34,987 bases of DNA from contig CALLVY010000050.1 of NCBI GenBank assembly GCA_938015925.1, positions 1 to 34,987 on the forward strand. The letters run 5' to 3'. The stretch is from an uncultured Saprospiraceae bacterium. GTDB lineage: Bacteria > Bacteroidota > Bacteroidia > Chitinophagales > Saprospiraceae. Shown one piece after another: positions 16,716-25,507 of this stretch. The position numbers and the translations under genes are program-made. The notes under the pieces were generated by a model. It was not told the origin of the DNA, ran no database searches, and was given only the letters and a program-made list of their open reading frames with translations. Position 1 is the first letter of the stretch, and every line of letters begins with the position of its first letter.

Positions 16716-18615
16716 AAAAGTGTTTATAGCTTATGCTCAGAAAATTGGAGATGCTTTAATCGCAGATTCCAATGGAAAAATAGATTGGGAAGCCATTGAT
16801 GACCCCGTCAACTCAGCTAATGAATACAATATTAGTTTGTACACAGGGATTTCTGGAGTCTTACTTTATTTCGGGCAATTGTATGGACAAACAGGAGAAC
16901 CAAAATACTTTTCCGTATTGGAAGATGGTTTGAATTGGCTGAAAAAGAATAAAATAAAATACGAACAAAAGAATTATTCCTTTTATGCCGGACAGTTAGG
17001 GATCGTCTATACCTTGACCCAAATTTCTAAATTGGTTCCTGTAAATCAGAAAGCAGCCTACCTAGATTTAGCTTTGGAAATTACAGAAAAAGCTTCTGCT
17101 CATCAATACAAAATTGCAGAACATGTTACGGATCTTATCGGTGGAATAGCTGGAATGATTATAGCCTTGCTGCATTTACATTCCTGTCGGCAAGAAGCAT
17201 GGATAATAAAAGATATTCAACTATTGTTCAGGTCAATTATTGAACGGACAAGTTTAAGCAAGGCTGGCATTTTTTGGGAGCGAAATCCAAAACACAAAAA
17301 TGGCTTATGTGGTTTTGCTCATGGAGCTTCTGGTTTTGCTTTTGTGTTTTTAGAACTCGGAAGTTATTTTAAAAATAAAGCCTTTTATAAATTGGCAGAA
17401 TTGACTTTGGCGCATGAAAACCTTTTTTATGACGCTGAAATAATGGATTGGATTGACTTGCGTTATCTAGATGAAGAACTAGAATGGATGGCCAAATCCT
17501 ATCGAGATACCAGACAAATAAACTTTGATAAAAAGAAAAAAATGACCGCTTGGTGTCACGGTGCACCAGGGATAGGACTGACTAGACTTCGAGCTTTTGA
17601 ATTAACGAAAGAAAAACAGTATCTGAAGGGACTCGAGTCGGCTTTATTGAAAACAAAAGCCTTTTTCGAAAAGCCGACAGGGCTTTGTCTATGCCACGGG
17701 ATTACGGGCAATGCCCTACTCTTTCTAGAGTTGTACAAACGATTAGAAGACGACCGCTACTTAGAGTTTAGCGTCAATATTGGTAAATCTCTTGCGAAAG
17801 AATTACCTCCTTTTGGCTTAGCTAATTTTGCAGAAAAAATCACCTCCCTTCCTGTCTATTCTCTATTTCTTGGGCAAATGGGATTGGGATATTTTATGTT
17901 GCAATTAGCAAATCCATTGACTTTTGATTCTGTATTATTTCCTGCAATAAACGATAGTTATCAGGGGCCTGCAAATTACTTGACCGATGTTTCTTTCTTG
18001 GATGTCAGCAATGAGTTATACCTAGTTTGCTATCCCAAATCCTATGTTCTTTTAGATGAAAAAATAAGAACTCCTATTGGTGAAATTCCTTCCGAAAATT
18101 TCGTTGAAGCACTTGGTCGCTCCTTCCAGAATAGCATCAAAGCAAAGGCCTCTTCCGCGATTAATGAAATTTTTAAAATAGAACAGAATAAACTCCTTAG
18201 TTTGGCTAATGTAGAAGATAATGCAACACTTGAAATTGTAGATCGCCTGGAAAAGGAAAGGAATAAAGAAAAACTGAAACAAGATATTAATTCCTTGGTA
18301 TTAAAATTAAGTAAAACAATTCAGTTGTTTGAGAATACGAGAAATTGGGGGGGCTCAAATTGGAGAACTGCTGAGTCAGAAGAAGAAGGGCCGTATTATT
18401 TAGTTTGTAAGCTAACAGCAAAAGGAGTTGTGGAATACCAGATAAATTGGTTCACTTTTCTAGTGCTCTCTTCTACTCAAGAAGCAGGAACAATTAAGGA
18501 GATAAGTGAAAAAGTCAAGCAAGAGTTGATTGATTTTCAGATTGATGATCTGGATCGATTAATTCAAGCGCAAATCGAAGAAGTGCTAAAAGAAGCCTTG
18601 GTACAGGTTATTTAG
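16696..18615 (+). CDS. LanC-type lanthionine cyclase with C-terminal extension
   Basis: Residues about 40-415 form a LanC-like alpha/alpha toroid with GISGVLLYFG, FYAGQLGIVY, GLIGGIAGM-like and GFAHGASGF repeats. The zinc ligands are intact: Cys287 in WCHGAPG, and Cys333-His334 in LCHGITGNALL. Such enzymes add Cys thiols to dehydrated residues to make (methyl)lanthionine. The protein has 639 residues, against about 400 for normal LanC. The extra ~215 residues include a charged helical stretch (about 480-545) and a C-terminal segment (572-639) resembling a small winged helix. The ATG at 16696 lies inside the previous gene; a second ATG at 16705 is equally possible. This is the last gene of the operon. 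Confidence 0.9.
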   Translation: MQSMEDKKVFIAYAQKIGDALIADSNGKIDWEAIDDPVNSANEYNISLYTGISGVLLYFGQLYGQTGEPKYFSVLEDGLNWLKKNKIKYEQKNYSFYAGQLGIVYTLTQISKLVPVNQKAAYLDLALEITEKASAHQYKIAEHVTDLIGGIAGMIIALLHLHSCRQEAWIIKDIQLLFRSIIERTSLSKAGIFWERNPKHKNGLCGFAHGASGFAFVFLELGSYFKNKAFYKLAELTLAHENLFYDAEIMDWIDLRYLDEELEWMAKSYRDTRQINFDKKKKMTAWCHGAPGIGLTRLRAFELTKEKQYLKGLESALLKTKAFFEKPTGLCLCHGITGNALLFLELYKRLEDDRYLEFSVNIGKSLAKELPPFGLANFAEKITSLPVYSLFLGQMGLGYFMLQLANPLTFDSVLFPAINDSYQGPANYLTDVSFLDVSNELYLVCYPKSYVLLDEKIRTPIGEIPSENFVEALGRSFQNSIKAKASSAINEIFKIEQNKLLSLANVEDNATLEIVDRLEKERNKEKLKQDINSLVLKLSKTIQLFENTRNWGGSNWRTAESEEEGPYYLVCKLTAKGVVEYQINWFTFLVLSSTQEAGTIKEISEKVKQELIDFQIDDLDRLIQAQIEEVLKEALVQVI

Positions 18616-18674
18616 GTAGTAGTCGAACAAGTCAAAGGTTATAACTAAGTAGTTTTTAAACAATTTCTAAATAA

Positions 18675-18708
18675 AAAAGCGTTTCGAAGAAACCTCCGAA
18701 ACGCTTTT
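18675..18708. terminator. Bidirectional intrinsic terminator closing the RiPP operon
   Basis: Arms aaaagcgtttcg (18675-18686) and cgaaacgctttt (18697-18708) are perfect over 12 bp with a 10-base loop. A T-run on one side and an A-run on the other allow termination in both directions. It sits between the convergent LanC and YceI genes, 60 bp after the LanC stop. Confidence 0.85.
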
Positions 18709-18743
18709 AAGCAAAAAATAATTAGGAAAAATAATTCCGATAA

Positions 18744-19433
18744 TTATTTACCTGCTTCCAATTGGATGTTCAAAGAGATGTCATCATCAATGAATTTGTC
18801 TTTTAAATCATCAAAAACAGACTTAGACATGTAGTTGACTCCCCACTCCGTACGATTGATTTTGAAGGCAGGAGTAATAGCAGAAACTTTATCTCCCATC
18901 ACGTTTACATTGGCAGGGAAAGTAATACTCTTTGTCGTGCTTTTGATCGTAAGGTCACCAGTGATATTGTGTGTTGCATCACCTCCGGCAGGAAGGGCAT
19001 CAACTTTAGTGATTACGAAAGCAGCAGTTGGATATTTTTTTACATTGAAAAAGTGATCTGCTTTTTCATCTTCTGATCCTTTGAGGTGGGCTTCTAGATC
19101 TTCTTTGCCTTCTCCAGCTTTCATATCTATGTTGGCAATGCTATTCATATTTAAAGTGAAATTTCCACTAACCAATTTACCATCAGCAACTGAAAGTTTA
19201 CCATCAGCGACATCGATAGAACCATTGTGAGTGCCAGCAGGCTTGCTACCTACCCAAAATACTTTACTGGTTGTATTGTTGACGGTGTACGTGGTAGCAG
19301 CAGAAGGAGTGGCAGCAGCGGCTCCGGCAGCAGCTCCAGTTTTGGCGGCATCACCCGCAGTTTTACCTTTACAACCAACGAAAAGCATACTGGCAGCAAG
19401 TAAAAGGAAAGAAAATTTTAATAAATTTTTCAT
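18744..19433 (-). CDS. YceI-family lipoprotein
   Basis: The preferred start at 19433 gives 229 residues with a signal peptide and lipobox (LFVGC), then an Ala/Gly/Thr-rich linker and a YceI lipocalin-like barrel: YTVNNTTSKVFWVGSKPAGTHNG, then HLKGSEDEKADHFFNVKKYPTA split by strands, and ITGDLTIKSTTKSITFP. YceI proteins bind isoprenoid or other amphipathic molecules in the periplasm; the precise ligand is unknown. The frame is open further upstream to 19475, but those 14 residues precede an evident signal peptide and are rejected. The gene faces the RiPP operon across a shared terminator and is probably unrelated to it. Confidence 0.88.
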   Translation of the reverse strand: MKNLLKFSFLLLAASMLFVGCKGKTAGDAAKTGAAAGAAAATPSAATTYTVNNTTSKVFWVGSKPAGTHNGSIDVADGKLSVADGKLVSGNFTLNMNSIANIDMKAGEGKEDLEAHLKGSEDEKADHFFNVKKYPTAAFVITKVDALPAGGDATHNITGDLTIKSTTKSITFPANVNVMGDKVSAITPAFKINRTEWGVNYMSKSVFDDLKDKFIDDDISLNIQLEAGK

Positions 19434-19472
19434 CGAGAATTTTATTTTTAGGTGAATTGTAATTTTATGAGG

Positions 19473-19480
19473 CAAATTTA
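19473..19480 (-). promoter_or_regulatory. Candidate -7 promoter element of the YceI gene
   Basis: On the minus strand the bases read TAAATTTG, a full match to the Bacteroidota -7 consensus TAnnTTTG, 40 bp before the chosen ATG. No good -33 TTTG is seen. Just upstream, aatggtac occurs twice with a 10-bp period (19490-19497 and 19500-19507), a possible regulator site. Confidence 0.4.
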
Positions 19481-19575
19481 CATAATTTCAATGGTACCTA
19501 ATGGTACAGTTGAGGGAATGTTGTGAAGTTTTATTTTTTAATTAAAAGACAGGGACAAGTGCAGGCCAAGCTAAA

Positions 19576-20457
19576 TTAGAGTTCTTTCAGAAAAGCAAGA
19601 GTATCATTGAGGCTATGGAATACTGATAAGCCTTCAGCCGACTCAATTCCTTGAACCATCATCTGATAACCAGACATCAAGAGATGCGTATTTTCAGACT
19701 GTGCGCTTAGCGCATCGATATAATCTTGAACCGGTTTGCGGGTATAGGTTTCCGTAATCATCGTAAAGAAATAATCTGGCTGATGGATTTTAGAGACATC
19801 CTTAAGATCGGATAAAGAAATGTTTTGGCCCAGATAAATGACTTGATGATTTCTAGATTTTAGAAGGTATTGCATAAAAAGAAGACTCAACTCTTGCGAT
19901 TCTCCTTCTGGCAAATAAACAATAAATTTTTTGAGGTAAGGACCTCGAGGAATAGGAATTTGATCGATTGCGACAATTAGTTTTTGTCGGATAAGATTAC
20001 TGATAAAATGTTCTTGTACCGGATTGATGGAACCAGTCATCCACAAAACGCCCAATTTTTCCAAAAAAGGATAAACTACATCCAACATGGTTGTTTCAAA
20101 TCCCAATTGGCGGATATTGACCGTAATGATTCGATCAAATTTGTATTCATCCATTTCTATCATAGAAATGGTTAAAGCATCTAGTTGAGTATCGTATTTG
20201 AAATTGACTTCAGAAAAATCGGCTACTTTCTCTCTAATCTCCTCTTCTGTCATCTTAGCGATCTTGGAGATCTTTATCCCATTCTTGTTCAACAAGGCGA
20301 CATTGAGCAAGCGTTTTAAGTCTGTATCCTCGTAATAACGGATGTTGGTATTGGTTCGGCGAGGAACAACAATACTATAGCGTTGCTCCCATATCCTGAT
20401 GGTATGTGCTTTGATACCACATAATTTTTCCAAATCGCCTATAGAATATATTGCCAC
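19576..20457 (-). CDS. MerR-family regulator with B12-binding-like sensor domain
   Basis: The 293-residue protein has an N-terminal MerR helix-turn-helix (YSIGDLEKLCGIKAHTIRIWEQRY, split here as residues 4-27, with RYYEDTDLKRL at 40-50). The C-terminal part resembles the CarH/LitR sensor: a helical cap with VQEHFISNLIRQKL (147-160) and a Rossmann-like domain with YLPEGESQELSLLF (181-194) and VIYLGQNISLSDL. In CarH the cobalamin-binding His follows GE.; here that place is Gln188. Adenosylcobalamin light sensing by His ligation is therefore unlikely, and the domain may sense something else or bind B12 differently. It is divergent from bshA. Targets are unknown. Confidence 0.8.
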   Translation of the reverse strand: MAIYSIGDLEKLCGIKAHTIRIWEQRYSIVVPRRTNTNIRYYEDTDLKRLLNVALLNKNGIKISKIAKMTEEEIREKVADFSEVNFKYDTQLDALTISMIEMDEYKFDRIITVNIRQLGFETTMLDVVYPFLEKLGVLWMTGSINPVQEHFISNLIRQKLIVAIDQIPIPRGPYLKKFIVYLPEGESQELSLLFMQYLLKSRNHQVIYLGQNISLSDLKDVSKIHQPDYFFTMITETYTRKPVQDYIDALSAQSENTHLLMSGYQMMVQGIESAEGLSVFHSLNDTLAFLKEL

Positions 20458-20908
20458 CGCTGAAAAGTAAGTTAAACGATTAAATATTAAGATAAATAAA
20501 GTCTCTAAAAGCCTATCAATAAAATTAAGCTAAGAAACCAATGCTCTAAAGGAACAGAAAGTGTGCTAAATTGTTTAGCTAGGAGTATAAATAGCTAAAA
20601 CGAATTAGTGATTTTAACTTTTACAGGGGAAAAACCGAATTGTTTTTAAACAATAGCTAAGTAAAAGTAAGCAAAAATAACCATTTTATGTCTCTGGTGT
20701 TTCAATATTAGAGATATACTCATTTAGGTAGAATTTGAGGGGTTTAAAAATAGATTCCGCCAAAAACCTAAACTATCTTTGTTGCGTTCTTTTATTCAGA
20801 TCATTTAAACAGCACTTTGAACGTGTTTAAGATTAATACTATAAGGAAAAGGATCATTTTAAGTATTCCCAATTAATACTAATCACGCTCTTAAAACGAA
20901 GAATCTTT
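20458..20908. promoter_or_regulatory. Divergent regulatory region between the MerR gene and bshA
   Basis: The 451-bp gap holds no plausible gene. An inverted repeat tttagcta (20574-20581) and tagctaaa (20592-20599), spaced by 10 bases, is a good candidate operator. The AGCTAA core recurs at 20528-20533 and 20655-20660. A second palindrome, attgttt/aaacaat, lies at 20639-20654. The sites may bind the adjacent MerR-type regulator. Confidence 0.4.
20774..20781 (+). promoter_or_regulatory. Candidate -7 promoter element of bshA
   Basis: TATCTTTG matches TAnnTTTG exactly, about 130 bp before the bshA start. A -33 element at normal spacing is not clear, so a long 5' leader and this promoter remain tentative. 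Confidence 0.35.
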
Positions 20909-22054
20909 ATGAAAATTGGTATTGTATGTTATCCTACCTATGGGGGAAGTGGAGTTGTGGCAACGGAGTTGGGGCTAGGTTTGGCCCGAAAAGGCCATCA
21001 AGTACATTTCATTACCTATCGACAGCCTGCCAGATTGAATTCTTTTCAAGAGAATATTTACTATCACGAAGTGAGCTCAGCAGATTATCCTTTGTTTGAA
21101 TATCCACCTTATGATACTGCTTTGGCGAGTAAATTGGTGGATGTCGTCAAATATGAAAATTTGGATATTCTCCACGTGCATTATGCGATTCCCCATGCTG
21201 CGATTGCTTACATGGCTAAAAAAATCCTACTTAGCGAAGGACGTTATGTACCGGTGGTAACCACGCTTCATGGTACAGATATCACCTTAGTCGGAAGCCA
21301 CAATGCTTTTGCACCCGTCGTCGCTTTTTCAATAAATAAATCTGATGGCGTTACTGCGGTATCCCAAAGTTTGGCCAAGCAAACCTATGAAACGTTTAAG
21401 ATCGAGAACGAAATCAAAGTGATCTATAATTTTATCGACTTTGATCGATTTAAAAAAGTGGACAAAGATCATTTTAAAAAAGCCATTGCTCCTGATGGAG
21501 AACGAATATTGGTACACACTTCCAATTTTCGAAAAGTAAAAAGAGTGGATGATGTCATTCGCATTTTCCAAAAAGTATACGAAGAGGTGCCGTCTAAATT
21601 ATTGCTAATTGGCGATGGTCCAGAACGACATAACCTGGAACAACTCTGCCGCGAAATAGGTTTGTGCAATGAAATTCGCTTTCTGGGAAAACAAGATGCG
21701 GTAGAAGAATTATTGGCTTTGGCCGATTTGTTTATTATGCCTTCTGCCAGCGAAAGTTTTGGATTAGCAGCACTAGAAGCGATGGCTTGTGAGGTACCTG
21801 TGATTTCCTCTAATGTTGGTGGATTACCGGAGGTAAATATTGATGGGAAAACGGGTTACTTGAGCGACCTTGGAGATGTGGAAGCAATGGCTGCCAATGC
21901 AATCCGACTTTTAAAAGACGATGAATTGCACCAACAATTCCGAGAGAATGCGCTGGAGCAAGCGAAGCGATTTGATATCGATAATATCCTTCCTCAATAC
22001 GAAGCGTATTACGAATACATTCTTTCTAATAAAGTCTACGCAGATAAATCCTAA
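20909..22054 (+). CDS. bshA: N-acetyl-alpha-D-glucosaminyl L-malate synthase BshA
   Basis: The 381-residue GT4 glycosyltransferase starts MKIGIVCYPTYGGSGVVATE, the typical BshA N-terminus with its Gly-rich UDP-sugar loop. It continues with HVHYAIPHAAIAYMA (near 90-105), TTLHGTDITLVG (near 122-133), and the C-terminal GT4 block SESFGLAALEAMACEVPVIS with the catalytic-site Glu pair. BshA joins GlcNAc from UDP-GlcNAc to L-malate, the first step of bacillithiol synthesis, the low-molecular-weight thiol of many Bacteroidota. The length is normal. The gene stands alone between a MerR gene and porZ; other bsh genes are not in the window. Confidence 0.92.
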   Translation: MKIGIVCYPTYGGSGVVATELGLGLARKGHQVHFITYRQPARLNSFQENIYYHEVSSADYPLFEYPPYDTALASKLVDVVKYENLDILHVHYAIPHAAIAYMAKKILLSEGRYVPVVTTLHGTDITLVGSHNAFAPVVAFSINKSDGVTAVSQSLAKQTYETFKIENEIKVIYNFIDFDRFKKVDKDHFKKAIAPDGERILVHTSNFRKVKRVDDVIRIFQKVYEEVPSKLLLIGDGPERHNLEQLCREIGLCNEIRFLGKQDAVEELLALADLFIMPSASESFGLAALEAMACEVPVISSNVGGLPEVNIDGKTGYLSDLGDVEAMAANAIRLLKDDELHQQFRENALEQAKRFDIDNILPQYEAYYEYILSNKVYADKS

Positions 22055-22314
22055 TATTGAATTTTAAGCTAGGAGTGTTCAGGAAAAATAAAAAAGGGAA
22101 TATTGAGTCCTGAATTTCCAATATCGAATATTGATTCGGCAGTCAATGCTATGATTTAGTTTAATCCCTTCTTTTATGTTTTCATAGGAGGTACTGAAAC
22201 TCGCGATTTTTCGTCAAAAAAATCATTATTCAAAATTTAAAATTCCTTATTCCTATCCAGCATTAAACCTCCGTTTTTTCTTTTTCTGAACATCCCTAAT
22301 GTTAAGCCTGTTCT

Positions 22315-24639
22315 TTAATTGACCACCAAGATTTTGGTTACAATAGCGTCCGGGTCTCCAAAAGTATCGGCACTGGTACTGAAGACCAAATAAACGCCAG
22401 AGCTAGCCTTTCGCCCCGTATAGTCCCGGCCATCCCAAATGGCTTGTCCGCCGAGTGCTGTCGTTTCAAAAATAAGTTGACCATTGACATCCGTAATTTT
22501 TACATTCGCATCTCGGGTCAATCCTTTTATAGCAATAGGGCCTTCATAATCTGGACGAACAGGATTGGGATAGGCGAAGACATTATTTTCATCGTGGTAT
22601 TCAAAGCCTTCAATGGCCTCTGTTTGGAAAGAGACCAATCCTTTTCCAGTACCAATAAAAGCCTCTCCACTTTTGGGATCAATCGCAATACTGTAAATAA
22701 TGTTATCGAGTAAAGGGCTGTTTTTATCGGTCAGGTACGCAACGGATTCTTTGCCATCTGGCGACTGAACAAATATTCCGTTCTCCGTACCAAACCATTT
22801 TCGATTGGCGCCATCTATTGCGATAGACAAGACATCTTCGGATTCTAAAAGATAGGCAGGAATTCCCCCTACTGTCACTTGTTGTTTAAAGCCTCGACAA
22901 TTGTCTTCAAACACAGAACCGCAATCGAAAATAGCTACTCCTTTTTTGGTACCAACCCACACCTCACCATCGAGATCTACTGCGATACAACGTACATTAT
23001 CATCTGGTAAAAGGCTACTGGAAGTAGTAAATTCCTTCACTTCATCATCGAGAGGATTTTCTAAGGTTCCTTTATCATCATATACGACAAGCCCTTGTTT
23101 ATCCGAACTAAACCATTTGTAGCCATTTTGATCAATGACAAGTTTTCGAAGAGGCGTTCCTGATGCTAGTTTATTGCTAAAGTTATTGATCATTTCTCCA
23201 TCAGGTTTTAAAACGGCAATAGGGTCTCCTGCGGAATTATTACTCATCCAAAGATTGCCATCATCATCGAAAGCTAAACCTCCAACTCTGACGGTGGCAT
23301 CTCCAATAGCTACTTGTAGCGACGAAGTGACATTGTCGTAGTAAAATATTTTTTTAGTCTCCGGATTGTATTCGAGTAAGCCATCAGAGAGGGTTCCGAC
23401 ATACACCATTCCATTGTCGGGATTGATGGCTACGGTATAGCAATTTTTTCCACCATTTTTAAGGTTCATTTCTGGGTTATTCCATCTGTTGATGTTTTCC
23501 CATTTTCCCTCTTTGAAATGATAGAAACCATGATTTTGATTGAAAGAAGCATAGCTACTAGAGCTGATGATTTCGGAGGTAACCCACACTTCCCCATCGT
23601 GAATTTTGATCTCGTTGTTTTGGGAATTAAAAGGGGCATTAAATAAAATTCTTTCGCAAGGGGCATCGGCAGATTTGGAAATGCGATAGGACCACCAATC
23701 ATCAGCAAACCACAATTGTCCTTTCTGATCCTCAAGGGTATATCTAGGTCGACTGATACAATTGTCTGGACCAGGACGAGCAGTACCTGTGGCATCAAAC
23801 ATAATCATTTTTCCAGTGCATTCTTCTTTGCAATAAAGTCCTAAAAGCAAATGTTCTCCCTCGGCGGTTAGGTAAGAAATGACGAACTCAGAATCGTGGT
23901 AAACAGAATCCAAACTGCCATTGGAATATTTAAAGAGGGTGTCATCAATGGCCATGAATAATTGATCCTTGTAGTTGACGATAGCTTCGGATCTATAATC
24001 ACCTGGAAAGCCATCATTGATGTCGAGTAATTTCCAATTGCTGTTGTCTTTGAGGTTGATGTTTGGAAGGTCTTTGGCGACATAAATACCTTCCTCTGTT
24101 GCCACATAAAATTTTTCATCTTGATAAGCGATGTTGAAAACCTCAATCCCAAGGTTGGCAGTAAATCCAAAACGTTCGCTTACTAAATTGAATTCGACGA
24201 CTCCATAAGCGGTACAAAAATAAGCCATGGAATCTTTTAAAATGGCGATATCATTGATGGTCCGGTTAAAGAAATTTCCGTCCAATCTTAAATTGCTATA
24301 AGTAGTCGTTCTTCCTTCATTGATCAAATCAAAATCACTATTAGAATAAGAGACCAGGAGGTCTCCACTAATCGGACTGTATTTTATTAGATTGGTTTTT
24401 GCATTAGTGAGGCCATCTAGTTTGGTAATAAACTTGGCGCTAAGGTCTTCCTTGTCGAAGGCTACGACTGCAAATTGAGAGGTGTAATAAACCTTCTCAT
24501 CACTTTGCGTGAGGTGTCTGCCATAACGAAAAGGATGGTAAATGTTCCACTCTCCAATACGAAGGTCTTTTTGACCAAAGACATCAGTGCTGAAACAGGT
24601 AAGAAGTAGAAAAATGATAGTAAGTAGGTGTTTGCCCAT
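22315..24639 (-). CDS. porZ: PorZ-like T9SS protein (two beta-propellers and C-terminal sorting tail)
   Basis: The 774-residue protein has a signal peptide (to about FGQ, residue 23), then RIGEWNIYHPFRYGRHL and a long series of propeller blades with patterns such as GLAFDDDGNLWMSNN, KLVIDQNGYKWFSS, AVDLDGEVWVGTKKGVAIFD and AIDGANRKWFGTENGIFV. It ends in a sorting-type domain with YPNPVRPDY, ITDVNGQLIFET and SSGVYLVF. This matches PorZ, the outer-surface T9SS subunit that helps the sortase attach anionic LPS to cargo. Size and order fit. A less specific alternative is a two-component-regulator-propeller T9SS cargo protein. Confidence 0.78.
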   Translation of the reverse strand: MGKHLLTIIFLLLTCFSTDVFGQKDLRIGEWNIYHPFRYGRHLTQSDEKVYYTSQFAVVAFDKEDLSAKFITKLDGLTNAKTNLIKYSPISGDLLVSYSNSDFDLINEGRTTTYSNLRLDGNFFNRTINDIAILKDSMAYFCTAYGVVEFNLVSERFGFTANLGIEVFNIAYQDEKFYVATEEGIYVAKDLPNINLKDNSNWKLLDINDGFPGDYRSEAIVNYKDQLFMAIDDTLFKYSNGSLDSVYHDSEFVISYLTAEGEHLLLGLYCKEECTGKMIMFDATGTARPGPDNCISRPRYTLEDQKGQLWFADDWWSYRISKSADAPCERILFNAPFNSQNNEIKIHDGEVWVTSEIISSSSYASFNQNHGFYHFKEGKWENINRWNNPEMNLKNGGKNCYTVAINPDNGMVYVGTLSDGLLEYNPETKKIFYYDNVTSSLQVAIGDATVRVGGLAFDDDGNLWMSNNSAGDPIAVLKPDGEMINNFSNKLASGTPLRKLVIDQNGYKWFSSDKQGLVVYDDKGTLENPLDDEVKEFTTSSSLLPDDNVRCIAVDLDGEVWVGTKKGVAIFDCGSVFEDNCRGFKQQVTVGGIPAYLLESEDVLSIAIDGANRKWFGTENGIFVQSPDGKESVAYLTDKNSPLLDNIIYSIAIDPKSGEAFIGTGKGLVSFQTEAIEGFEYHDENNVFAYPNPVRPDYEGPIAIKGLTRDANVKITDVNGQLIFETTALGGQAIWDGRDYTGRKASSGVYLVFSTSADTFGDPDAIVTKILVVN

Positions 24640-24842
24640 AACGGATTTTCGTTGATTTATTCTTCTGAAAAGGACTCTCTAAGGGACGGAAAAAAAAGAT
24701 GATCTTATTTATTTTGTAAGCTTTCTAGTTTAGATCAAACTTTTATGGGATTATGCTTCCAAATAAAACAGCGTACCAAAGTTATTATTGTTTCGAGAAA
24801 AAACATTATTTCCTTATGTCAAATGGCTGACTACTTGGCCAA

Positions 24843-25427
24843 TCAAGAACGGTAAAGACCACTCGATAAAAGGTATTCATAAACGGGTTCGGGAACAAGG
24901 TATTGAATGGAATGGCCATTTTTGATACAATTGCGAATATAACTTGCAGAAATCTGCATTAAAGGAGCTTGAAAGATCTGGACACTAGGGTGTTGGACCA
25001 ATTCTCCCAAGTCATAATCTGGGCGTTGATATACGTAGATAGCATATCGTTGGAGTAGCAATTCGTAATTTTTCCACTTATGAAGAGTACCCAGGTTGTC
25101 GCCACCCATGATTAATGTAAATTCATGTTGCGGAAACTTCTCTGTGATATAAGTGAGCGTATCTATGGTGTAGGAAGGCTGAGGTAGGCCAAATTCTATG
25201 TCAGATGCTCTTAGCTTAGGGTTTTCATCAATGGCCACTCTGACGAGGTGAAGTCGATCGTGATCTCTGGCGAGGCTATTCTTTTTCTTAAGTGGGTTTT
25301 GAGGACTCACCACCATCCAAACTTCTTCCAAGTCCGTTTGCGTTGCCATGTAATTGGCAATGATCAAATGCCCAACATGTACCGGGTTGAAAGAACCAAA
25401 AAATAAACCGATTTTTTTGTGGAGCAT
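24843..25427 (-). CDS. nadD: Nicotinate-nucleotide adenylyltransferase
   Basis: The 194-residue protein begins with KIGLFFGSFNPVHVGHLIIA, which includes the HxGH nucleotidyltransferase signature (H17-V-G-H20). Further along are VSPQNPLKKK, a substrate loop, MGGDNLGTLHKWKNYE (typical of NadD rather than CoaD), and ISASYIRNCI near the end, the ISSTxIR ATP motif. It converts nicotinate mononucleotide and ATP to deamido-NAD. Length is normal. It lies downstream of dnaN on the same strand but behind a strong terminator, so it is probably expressed from its own promoter or by read-through. Confidence 0.95.
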   Translation of the reverse strand: MLHKKIGLFFGSFNPVHVGHLIIANYMATQTDLEEVWMVVSPQNPLKKKNSLARDHDRLHLVRVAIDENPKLRASDIEFGLPQPSYTIDTLTYITEKFPQHEFTLIMGGDNLGTLHKWKNYELLLQRYAIYVYQRPDYDLGELVQHPSVQIFQAPLMQISASYIRNCIKNGHSIQYLVPEPVYEYLLSSGLYRS

Positions 25428-25450
25428 GTTAGGGAGCTTGTCTGAAAAAT

Positions 25451-25487
25451 GATGGATCGAAGCTTACAATGTAAGCTTCGATCCATC
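25451..25487 (-). terminator. Strong intrinsic terminator of dnaN
   Basis: Arms 25451-25467 and 25471-25487 form a perfect 17-bp stem (gatggatcgaagcttac and its complement) with a 3-base loop. On the minus strand it is followed by ATTTTTC. It lies 20 bp after the dnaN stop and before nadD. Confidence 0.85.
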
Positions 25488-25507
25488 TCTAACACTGGAA
25501 GGCGTTT

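Noticed and set aside
16696-18615. Six-hairpin glycosidase, which can resemble LanC by fold
   Set aside because: The Cys287, Cys333 and His334 zinc ligands and the genomic context identify a LanC cyclase.
25451-25487. Long perfect palindrome considered as a replication-related site next to dnaN
   Set aside because: A 3-base loop, a T-run on the minus strand and its place 20 bp after the dnaN stop are fully explained by an intrinsic terminator.
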